A stretch of 11,084 nt of DNA from Candidatus Uhrbacteria bacterium (GTDB lineage: Bacteria; Patescibacteriota; Patescibacteriia; JACQRZ01): the NCBI GenBank assembly GCA_016209345.1, contig JACQWH010000074.1, positions 1 to 11,084 of the forward strand, in the 5' to 3' direction. Of this stretch, positions 5,318 through 11,084 are shown piece by piece (positions within the stretch are counted from its first letter, which is position 1; the number at the start of each line of letters is the position of its first letter). Below the pieces are notes generated by a model. It saw nothing but the letters and a program-made list of their open reading frames with translations, was not told the origin of the DNA and did not search any database. The translations under genes and the position numbers were made by a program.

Positions 5318-7327
5318 ATGTTTTTTTTCAGTTTCGTATGCCTGGTCGTTACGGGATTTCTGGCCGCCGCCCTCCTATTGCCCTCCTCGTCTTCGGGAGA
5401 GCGATTGTCCCTTTCTTTCCCTTTTGGAATGGGTTTGACCACGCTGACGATCTGGGCTCTTCTATCGTTCAAGCTTCCCATCTCTCCCGTCTCCCTCCTC
5501 CTGACCCAGATAGTCATGGCGGGCGGATTATTTTACCGGGCAAAACTGAAAGGCATTCTTGCCGAAGAAAACCCACAACCGTTATTTTCCAGAATCAAGT
5601 TCGAGCCCTGCGTTGCCCTTATTTTGATCCTGGCCGCTTTCAGCGCGATTTTTAATCTTTTTTTCCCAGTCTACGTGACAGACGGCATCTTTTATAAACT
5701 TTACGGGGAAATTGCCGTGCAGGCGCAAACCATCGCCAGCGTAAAGGACTTGGTGGCGGAGATCGAAAACCGGTCGCTGGGGTTTCATCTCCTCTCCGGT
5801 TATTTCCTCTTGTTTGACGTCAAAACCCCAGAGATCGTCCAATCTTTCTTTTACCTTTCCCTCCTCGGCCTATTTTACAACGCGCTAAAAAAATCCATCG
5901 GGCCCGGTTTGGCAAAAAAGCTGACTTTGTTGCTGGCCGTGTCCCCCATGATATTCTGGCATTCTCTTTTATACCTAAACAACCTGCAGTCCGGATTTTA
6001 TTTTTTCTGCGGCAGTCTGTACTGGTTTTTCTTCATACGCTCGAAAGAACCGCGTTATCTCCAGGCTTCCTCTTTTTCGTTCATGCTCGCGTCCTGGATA
6101 AGATACGAGAATCTGGTTTTCTATCTCGTCCCCCTGGCCCTGACGCTTTTTTTCACAATCAGGCACAAAACCAACAAGGCGTTTTTTTACCTCTGGCTGA
6201 TCCCTTCGATATTTTCCGGATGTTGGACGATCTTCAGTCTGGCTTATTATCCCGAACTGCGGGTCACCCATCAGTATCTGGCGTTGTTTCTGCTTCTGGC
6301 CATCGGCGGGGGACTTTGCGCGATTGCCTGCGCAAAAGGGTTTGCCAGAGAGTTTGCATTGATAGCGTTGCTGGCCGTCATTTTCGGAGGCGGAGTCTTC
6401 ATCGCGCTTGGGGGACCGGAACAAAAGGACTTGTTCGCCAAACTCATAACCGTATTCAGCATAAGACTCTATCTCAACATACTCAATAAAATCGGCTGGG
6501 GAACAGGCATGATCCTGATCCTGCTGTTGCCTTTTCTCTACTCGTTAATGGAAAATTCGGAAAAACTCCTCTTGTGGAATCTCGCGGTCACGTTTCTCCT
6601 GTCCATGGCGGTTCTTTCGCTTTTTTTCAAGGCCACTTCACTGGATGGAAAATCGTTTGGGGAAATTACCCGTTTTTTTCTTCAAAACATCGGGGGGAAC
6701 ATAAACAAGCCCTCCAACAGGGAGTTTTTTCAAATATTCCCCACGTTGCTATTCCTCGCCGGAGTCTGTTGTTTCGCTCCCAAAAACAGCGCCCATCCAG
6801 GCCGTCCCTTTTTAACCAAAGTCCTTTCCTTGGAAAAAAAAATCGCCGGCGTGTTTTTTTTGATTCTTGCAAACCTTGTCGTGATTTTCGCGATTTTTAT
6901 CCTACCGCGCACGGTCTTCATGAAGAATCATTTGGGACATAGCCATTTTCAACTTCAAGAATCCGCCGGAGTTTACGACAGCCCGAACCTTTACTGGCCA
7001 ATTTATAAAATCGCTCACGTCATAAAGGCATTGACCGAAAAAAGCGCATTTATCATACTCCCTACCCAGGAAAAGCTCCCCGGAGCGGAGCCCCCCTTTG
7101 ACCTCATGAGAATCCCCCCGCTTCAAGACACCCTTTATCCGCGACATCTTTTGTGGGGCATGGACGATCTAAAGCGGCTCAAACCGGCGGGCGGGCAAAA
7201 AATCTACCTCGTCACTCACAAAAACTGGCTGGGAAACAAATGCATGCGCCATCCCCAGGGACAATCCTTGAACCTCGAGAGTTGGTTCATTTGTCCTCTG
7301 CCGCCAGAAATCGACCCGAGGGATTGA
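5318..7327 (+). CDS. Multispanning membrane protein, probable GT-C (ArnT/PMT_2-like) glycosyltransferase, 669 aa
   Basis: About a dozen hydrophobic segments fill residues 1-530, followed by a soluble C-terminal domain of about 130 residues (IYLVTHKNW near 629-637). That layout, membrane body then a periplasmic C-terminal domain, is the GT-C plan. The first extramembrane loop after the segment at 98-118 holds an acidic site in VYVTDGIFYKLYGEIAVQAQ (D122, E131), where GT-C enzymes keep their catalytic acid. WIRYENLVFYLVPL (260-273) recalls the 'RYE.L..L.P' stretch of PMT_2/GT39-like proteins. If correct, it would use a polyprenyl-phosphate sugar outside the inner membrane. There is no Shine-Dalgarno before ATG 5318; the hydrophobic first segment starts at once, so I keep this start. 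A Wzy-like polymerase or purely structural membrane protein are alternatives; substrate unknown. Confidence 0.72.
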   Translation: MFFFSFVCLVVTGFLAAALLLPSSSSGERLSLSFPFGMGLTTLTIWALLSFKLPISPVSLLLTQIVMAGGLFYRAKLKGILAEENPQPLFSRIKFEPCVALILILAAFSAIFNLFFPVYVTDGIFYKLYGEIAVQAQTIASVKDLVAEIENRSLGFHLLSGYFLLFDVKTPEIVQSFFYLSLLGLFYNALKKSIGPGLAKKLTLLLAVSPMIFWHSLLYLNNLQSGFYFFCGSLYWFFFIRSKEPRYLQASSFSFMLASWIRYENLVFYLVPLALTLFFTIRHKTNKAFFYLWLIPSIFSGCWTIFSLAYYPELRVTHQYLALFLLLAIGGGLCAIACAKGFAREFALIALLAVIFGGGVFIALGGPEQKDLFAKLITVFSIRLYLNILNKIGWGTGMILILLLPFLYSLMENSEKLLLWNLAVTFLLSMAVLSLFFKATSLDGKSFGEITRFFLQNIGGNINKPSNREFFQIFPTLLFLAGVCCFAPKNSAHPGRPFLTKVLSLEKKIAGVFFLILANLVVIFAIFILPRTVFMKNHLGHSHFQLQESAGVYDSPNLYWPIYKIAHVIKALTEKSAFIILPTQEKLPGAEPPFDLMRIPPLQDTLYPRHLLWGMDDLKRLKPAGGQKIYLVTHKNWLGNKCMRHPQGQSLNLESWFICPLPPEIDPRD

Positions 7328-7551
7328 AAGGCATTTGCGCCGTTTTTGCTTGCGCCGGGAGGAAATCCGTCAAGGGAACCTCCCCTGTCGTCCCTTTCTT
7401 GGGCCGGGGCCAATTAACGCGTCCACTCATTTCGCGGAAGGTCGAGGGGTGGTTGCATTCGATGCCGAGCCCAGCATAACCACTTATGAGCTCCTTATCA
7501 AATCTCGCATTGACTCGGAATTTATCCTTGTTAAAATGGACGCTTGGATTT

Positions 7552-7725
7552 GTTGAAAAAACAGCCCTTGGGGACAACCGATCCAACGCCTCATTCCCTT
7601 GCGTTCCACCGTTCGAACTTCCTGGTGGAATCTTTCGTTCCTCATCAACCGCATGAAATTCGCTTTTACCCTGAAGTTGGGGAGATCAAACGGGGAAACG
7701 ATGACTCCGCAAGGGCTTTTTCAAC
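7552..7725. repeat. Inverted sequence pair GTTGAAAAA..GCCCTTG bounding about 140 nt
   Basis: The left copy is GTTGAAAAAACAGCCCTTG (7552-7570). The right copy, read on the minus strand, is GTTGAAAAAGCCCTTG (7725-7710), the same 16 bases with ACA inserted in the left copy. Matching continues weakly outside this core on the inner side (GGGGA versus CGGA). The spacer has no gene. It could be the ends of a small non-autonomous element (MITE-like) or two copies of an intergenic repeat in opposite orientation. Confidence 0.45.
7604..7630. repeat. Hairpin within the inverted-pair spacer
   Basis: TTCCACC (7604-7610) pairs perfectly with GGTGGAA (7624-7630) around a 13-nt loop that itself starts with the palindrome GTTCGAAC. 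The tail ATCTTTC is only mildly T-rich, so a terminator role is doubtful. Confidence 0.35.
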
Positions 7726-7958
7726 ACGACACCAACTCGAAACCCAGCGCTTGCCCTGTGGGAAGATCCGTTGAAAATCTCCAGGAAATTTGGGATTGGC
7801 AACATGGGATTGTAGCGTTGAGAAACGAAGAGCGGGTAAGCGAGGGCCGATGATGACCGCCAATCGGCTCCGGTCGTTCACACCTTGCCAGACCGGGCTC
7901 GCGACCAAGCGAAGCGATCTCCGCTGTATACATTAACCACATTAGGGGCCTTTAATAA

Positions 7959-8627
7959 ATGAACCCATCCGTTGTCGATCGATACAAAAACCAGAAAGTA
8001 GCCGAATCCTACGATTCTCAACGATTTGAAAGTTTCATTGGACGGTATGCGAATTCCTTGGAAATAAAAGAAATAAGGCGTCTGATCGCAATCGCGGGTA
8101 GATCGGAGCCTTTAAATTTAATCCTGGATTTACCTTGTGGAACCGGACGAATTACGGAGTTTCTCTTGAACGCCGGAATTAAAGTGGTGGGGGTGGACAT
8201 AGCGGAGGAAATGCTTGAACAGGCAAGAAACAAGTTGGGTAAATATTTAAAAAACGGGCAACTTGTCCTGGAGTTGGGCGATGCCCGATCCTTGAAATAT
8301 GAAGATAACTGTTTTGATTGCGTTACAAGCGTCCGTTTTTTTCATCACTTCGATTATCAAGACAAATTGGACATCTTAAAAGAGCTGAGCCGCATTACCA
8401 AAAGGCATATCATATTGAATTTTGCATACACGTCCCCACTATACGCCGTGTTGAATGGAACCAAAAACCTCATTAAACGAATAAAGGGAGAACCCATTCA
8501 AAAGAAATTTTCCGCGGAACAAGAAATCCAAAGTTTAATCAAGAACTGCGGGCTTCGGGAAAAGAAAAGACGCTTTACCTTTCCTCTGTTATCGGCAAAT
8601 GTCGTTTTACTTCTTGAAAAACCATGA
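7959..8627 (+). CDS. Class I SAM-dependent methyltransferase, 222 aa, coupled to a P-loop kinase
   Basis: A compact single-domain Methyltransf_11/25-type enzyme. After an N-terminal helix VDRYKNQKVAESYDSQRF (6-23), motif I is LDLPCGTGR (56-64). The strand-2 acidic end is VVGVDIAEEML (76-86), GDARSL follows (107-112), motif IV is FDCVTSVRFFHHF (119-131), and the C-terminal strand is NVVLLLEKP. Length is normal for stand-alone small-molecule or glycan methyltransferases. AGGGG (7944-7948) lies 10 nt before the ATG and is an acceptable Shine-Dalgarno. The gene is clearly AT-richer than its surroundings (sampled blocks 42-45% GC) and uses AAA, TTT and TTA codons freely, hinting at a separate origin. 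Its stop overlaps the kinase start by 4 nt (ATGA), so the two products likely work together. Acceptor unknown. Confidence 0.85.
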   Translation: MNPSVVDRYKNQKVAESYDSQRFESFIGRYANSLEIKEIRRLIAIAGRSEPLNLILDLPCGTGRITEFLLNAGIKVVGVDIAEEMLEQARNKLGKYLKNGQLVLELGDARSLKYEDNCFDCVTSVRFFHHFDYQDKLDILKELSRITKRHIILNFAYTSPLYAVLNGTKNLIKRIKGEPIQKKFSAEQEIQSLIKNCGLREKKRRFTFPLLSANVVLLLEKP

Positions 8628-9271
8628 TTTTTTCATTTTCCGGCTTGGATGGGTCGGGAAAGTCCACCCAGATCAAAATCCTCGCCGAAAAACTCGAAAA
8701 GGAAAACCGCCCCGTAATCATCAAGCTGGTATACGCGCAAGGAACCTATTTGCGCATCGGAAACCTTTTGAAAAGAATGGCTCCGCGCAAAGCGGAGGAA
8801 ATGGTCGCCAATCAGTACAAGAATCGGCTCGAATGGAGTTTCAAAAAATGTCTTCTGAGGTGGATCCGGCAATTCTGCCTGATGTTAGACATCGCCGTAT
8901 ATTTTTTCGGCTCCCATCTCCCCTTTAAGAACTCCTCCAAGATTCTCCTTTGCGATCGTTATTTTTACGACATCCTGGTGCAGATGACGTATGTGGGCAT
9001 GTGTTCCCGATTGTTTTTTCGCGCCATCAAGCCGTTAATACCCGGCTGTACAATTTCATTTCTGCTTTTAGACAAGACAACCGCTCTCTTGGAGAGAAAA
9101 GTCGAGTATGACCTGGATTACTACCGTGAAAAGGACAAATTATATCGCGGCCTTGCCCGTCATTTTAAAATGACCCCGATCGAGGGGAAAAGTTTAATGG
9201 ATACGACACGGGTCGTTTTCCTAGCCGTGCAGGAAGCTCTTGGCGGAAACGATTTCAGTCAAAAACGATGA
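8624..9271 (+). CDS. Thymidylate-kinase-like P-loop kinase, 215 aa, substrate unknown
   Basis: Walker A is SGLDGSGKSTQ (6-16), in the exact register of dTMP kinases ('FEG.DG.GKSTQ'). The second signature CDRYFYDIL (110-118) matches the TMPK 'DRY' nucleotide/phosphate motif. LLDKTTALLERKVEYDLDYY (148-167) then REKDKLYRGL resembles the region following the TMPK lid. The TMPK substrate loop '(T)REPG' expected after the second strand is absent (KLVYAQGTYLRIGNLLKRM instead), and a hydrophobic insert near 84-96 is not typical. So this is probably not the housekeeping Tmk but one of the TMPK-like proteins seen in glycan and phospholipid clusters. It starts at ATG 8624 inside the methyltransferase stop codon (ATGA). 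A role in phosphorylating a sugar or lipid intermediate is inference. It ends 15 nt before the convergent gene. Confidence 0.78.
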   Translation: MIFSFSGLDGSGKSTQIKILAEKLEKENRPVIIKLVYAQGTYLRIGNLLKRMAPRKAEEMVANQYKNRLEWSFKKCLLRWIRQFCLMLDIAVYFFGSHLPFKNSSKILLCDRYFYDILVQMTYVGMCSRLFFRAIKPLIPGCTISFLLLDKTTALLERKVEYDLDYYREKDKLYRGLARHFKMTPIEGKSLMDTTRVVFLAVQEALGGNDFSQKR

Positions 9272-9286
9272 AGCTTGCTGGAAGGT

Positions 9287-10291
9287 CTATCCCCGGAAAG
9301 CCTCCTCGGCCTCGCGGTAGAGTTGCCCGGTGCGCACGGAATGCTTGGCGGAGAAATGAAACGTCCTTAATTGCTTGACGCCCGCTTCCCGGGCCAACAG
9401 CCCGGCCTGCCGGGAAGTGAGATGGCATCGTTCCCGCCCGCGTTCCGTTTCCTCGGCGATGAACGGCGACTCGCAGTAAAAGACGTCGGCGTCCCGGACC
9501 AGTTCGACGATCCTCCGGTTGTTCCGCTCGTTGTAAACCGTATCCACGACATAGGCGATCTTCTGCCCCGGCGAAATAATCACGAGATCCCTCTTCAAAT
9601 CCCCCAACCGCCGTTCCTCGAAACCTTTCTTCCCGTTTACGCTCGCCGGAACGCGGACCGGCCAGTCGTCCGTTCTCTGCTCGTGGATGGCGCGCTTCAA
9701 TTCGTTGAGCCAGGCGCCGGGGGCGAGGTTCAAACTCTCCAGGCGGTCCTTGCGGATATTGACGTGAAACTTCTCCTTGAGGGCAAATCCCAGGCAGGGG
9801 ACCCGGTGTTCCAGTATGGCCGTATGGATGGAGAACCCCGGCTCGTCCAGAATGACGCCCCCCGATAAAGGCTCGCGCGCCTCGCCGGTCTTCTTGAACT
9901 TGTCGATGGCGCGGAACCGCGCGGTCAGCAAATGGTCCTCGTGGACTTCAACAACGTCAAGGGTGACGGATTCGTTGTAATTGGCCACCAGGTTCCAGGT
10001 GAACCCGCGCAGTTTCCCCTCCACATTGTCGATGAAATTCTCAGGGCCGTACATACGGATGGTTTTTCCCCGCCCGAAGACGGTCCGCAAAAACCGGTCG
10101 AAGCCGATGAAGTGGTCGATATGCGTGTGGCTGACGAAGACGTGGGACACCTTCAACAGGACAGCGTTGGGCACGGCGGACAGGTCCCCCAGGTCGAACA
10201 GGAGAGCCCGGCTCTCGTGCAGAAAATGGACCACAAGCCCGGGGTCGCCCAAGGGATCGTTGATCAATGCCGGATGAAAATGGGGTTTCAT
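9287..10291 (-). CDS. Metallo-beta-lactamase-fold hydrolase, ribonuclease Z-like, 334 aa
   Basis: This is a zinc-dependent MBL-fold enzyme of the RNase Z (tRNase Z) branch, which in its studied members trims tRNA 3' ends. Ligand motifs appear in order: LLFDLGD (30-36), VSHTHIDHF (53-61) with H55, H57, D59 and H60 (HxHxDH), ILEHRVPCLGFAL (159-171) with H162, AYVVDTVYNE (246-255) with D250, and RCHLTSRQAGLLA (288-300) with H290, followed by TFHFSAKH (310-317), the RNase Z 'H.S.R' end. Length fits the family's short form. It starts 7 nt after the prfB stop, with GGAG and GAGG upstream, so it is likely co-transcribed with prfB. The region between the H162 and D250 motifs (about 175-235) is longer than in minimal RNase Z and carries many charged residues. 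It could also act on a different phosphodiester. Confidence 0.85.
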   Translation of the reverse strand: MKPHFHPALINDPLGDPGLVVHFLHESRALLFDLGDLSAVPNAVLLKVSHVFVSHTHIDHFIGFDRFLRTVFGRGKTIRMYGPENFIDNVEGKLRGFTWNLVANYNESVTLDVVEVHEDHLLTARFRAIDKFKKTGEAREPLSGGVILDEPGFSIHTAILEHRVPCLGFALKEKFHVNIRKDRLESLNLAPGAWLNELKRAIHEQRTDDWPVRVPASVNGKKGFEERRLGDLKRDLVIISPGQKIAYVVDTVYNERNNRRIVELVRDADVFYCESPFIAEETERGRERCHLTSRQAGLLAREAGVKQLRTFHFSAKHSVRTGQLYREAEEAFRG

Positions 10292-10298
10292 GCCTCGC

Positions 10299-11084
10299 TC
10301 ACTCCGACGCCTTGGACGCGCCTTTTAACAGGTATGCCTCGATGAACGCGTCCAGATCGCCGTCCAGCACGGCGTCGACGTTCCCGGTCTCGACCTGGGT
10401 GCGGAGGTCTTTCGCCAGGCGATAGGGATGCAGAACGTAGGAGCGGATCTGGCTCCCCCACTCGATCTTCTTCTTGGATTTTTCCAGCGCCCGCAGTTCC
10501 TCCTCCTTTTTTTCCTGTTCGATCTCATAGAGACGGGCGCGCAGGACCTTCATGGCCGAGGCCTTGTTTTTATGTTGGGAGCGCTCGTTCTGGCATTGCA
10601 CCACGATACCCGTGGGAATGTGGGTGATGCGCACGGCGGAGTCGGTGGTGTTCACGCCCTGCCCTCCCGGTCCCGAAGAGCGGTAAACGTCGATCTTGAG
10701 ATCGGATTCGTTGACCTCCACCTCGATATCGTCCTGGACTTCGGGATAGACGAAGACGGAGGCGAACGAAGTATGGCGGCGTTTGTTGGCGTCGAAGGGG
10801 GAAATGCGCACCAGGCGGTGCACGCCGATTTCGGCGCGCAGGTAGCCGTAGGCGTAATCGCCGGCGAACGTCACGGTGGCGCTCTTGATGCCCGCTTCCT
10901 CGCCGTACTGCATGTCCAGGACCTCCGTCTTGTAGCCGTTGCGGTCGCCCCAGCGGGTGTACATGCGGAGCAACATCATGGCCCAGTCCTGCGATTCCGT
11001 GCCGCCCGCCCCCGAATTGATGGTCAAAATGGCGTTGTTGAAATCGTTTTCGCCTGACAACATGGCCTTGACCTCGGCCTGGGA
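10299..11084 (-). CDS. prfB: Peptide chain release factor 2, C-terminal part (5' end beyond right edge)
   Basis: The visible 261 residues cover domains 2-4 of a class I release factor; the first 100 or so residues, including any programmed frameshift site, lie outside the window. The order is GAGGTESQDWAMMLLRMY, GYLRAEIGVHRLVRISPFDA containing the RF2-type SPF anticodon tripeptide (about 95-97 of the visible part), then RSSGPGGQGVNTTDSAVRIT with the catalytic GGQ (about 140-142), and the end WGSQIRSYVLHPYRLAKDLR then TGNVDAVLDGDLDAFIEAYL. SPF marks RF2 (UGA/UAA stops) rather than RF1 (PxT). The GGQ loop reads GGQG where many factors have GGQH. It is upstream of the RNase Z-like gene on the same strand with a 7-nt gap. 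Confidence 0.96.
   Translation of the reverse strand, partial: SQAEVKAMLSGENDFNNAILTINSGAGGTESQDWAMMLLRMYTRWGDRNGYKTEVLDMQYGEEAGIKSATVTFAGDYAYGYLRAEIGVHRLVRISPFDANKRRHTSFASVFVYPEVQDDIEVEVNESDLKIDVYRSSGPGGQGVNTTDSAVRITHIPTGIVVQCQNERSQHKNKASAMKVLRARLYEIEQEKKEEELRALEKSKKKIEWGSQIRSYVLHPYRLAKDLRTQVETGNVDAVLDGDLDAFIEAYLLKGASKASE

Larger units (their letters stand above)
7328..7958. other. Gene-free stretch of about 630 nt with repeat-like content
   Basis: No open frame here has a family signature. Several short ones on both strands overlap one another (for example minus-strand frames at 7666-7908 and 7721-7942), which is typical of non-coding sequence. The stretch holds the inverted pair at 7552-7570 / 7710-7725, a hairpin at 7604-7630, and near 7898-7924 a block with CCAAGCGAAGCGATCTC. 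That block resembles the 'GCGAGCGAAGCGAAGCAATCTC'-type intergenic repeat I remember from several bacterial genomes. I see no strong terminator after the membrane-protein gene and no convincing -35/-10 pair before the methyltransferase; TATACA at 7927-7932 lacks a partner. It separates the two halves of the cluster and may be the scar of an insertion or a recombination junction. Confidence 0.6.

Noticed and set aside
7604..7630. GTTCGAAC in the hairpin loop suggested a tRNA T-arm
   Set aside because: The flanking bases do not form a T-stem in the right register and no D-arm, anticodon arm or acceptor stem is present.
7666..7942. Two overlapping minus-strand frames before the second methyltransferase
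   Set aside because: They overlap in different frames with no motif or ribosome site, and they run through the inverted-pair arm and the repeat-like block, so they look like non-coding sequence.
8624..9271. Calling this gene tmk
   Set aside because: P-loop and DRY motifs fit, but the REPG-type substrate loop is missing and the genomic context is a glycan cluster, so the symbol is not justified.
9371..9868. 165-codon open frame on the plus strand
   Set aside because: It is antisense to the RNase Z-like gene, which has all its metal ligands; no independent signature.
10428..11057. 209-codon open frame on the plus strand
   Set aside because: It is the antisense shadow of prfB; the low-complexity Val/Gly/His-rich translation is typical of high-GC mirror frames.
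1..11084. CRISPR array, rRNA, transposase gene, replication origin
   Set aside because: I found no regularly spaced direct repeats, no conserved rRNA sequence, no DDE or tyrosine-recombinase motifs and no DnaA-box cluster by eye.

Overview
The window reads as bacterial chromosome, probably from a Gram-negative-type organism of middling to high GC. Housekeeping genes sit at both edges: the start of a larE-type sulfur transferase on the left, and an RNase Z-like hydrolase plus the end of prfB on the right. Between them is an accessory block of envelope-glycan genes, all on the + strand. I cannot name the phylum from sequence alone. Composition is uneven: sampled 60-nt blocks are about 60% GC in prfB and about 65% in the first glycosyltransferase, but about 42-45% in the methyltransferase at 7959-8627. 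That pattern suggests a mosaic, partly acquired cluster.

Layout. 1-190 (-) is the N-terminus of LarE. 191-522 is a divergent intergenic region with a good hairpin, a GATC-rich stretch and a plausible extended -10 promoter. 523-4964 (+) is an operon-like run: a GT4 glycosyltransferase, a SAM methyltransferase (4-nt GTGA overlap), a second GT4-like glycosyltransferase with an altered EX7E motif, and an AglD/LPG-synthase-type multispanning membrane protein. 4973-5312 is a decayed CDP-alcohol phosphatidyltransferase with two frameshifts, damaged catalytic residues and a lost C-terminus. 5318-7327 is a 669-residue multispanning protein that looks like a GT-C (ArnT/PMT_2-type) glycosyltransferase. 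7328-7958 has no convincing gene but carries an inverted sequence pair, a hairpin and a repeat-like block. 7959-9271 is a translationally coupled methyltransferase and thymidylate-kinase-like P-loop kinase. 9287-11084 (-) is the RNase Z-like protein and release factor 2, convergent with the cluster.

Working together (inference). Two cytoplasmic GT4 enzymes, two methyltransferases, a flippase-like membrane protein and a GT-C enzyme fit assembly and decoration of a lipid-linked or surface glycan. The P-loop kinase next to a methyltransferase might phosphorylate and methylate, that is cap, an intermediate. No sugar-nucleotide synthesis gene, Wzx, Wzy or ABC exporter is visible, so the cluster either continues elsewhere or makes a glycolipid rather than a long polymer. 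The dead CDP-alcohol transferase suggests that a phospho-alcohol step (inositol- or glycerol-like) was once part of the pathway and has been lost.
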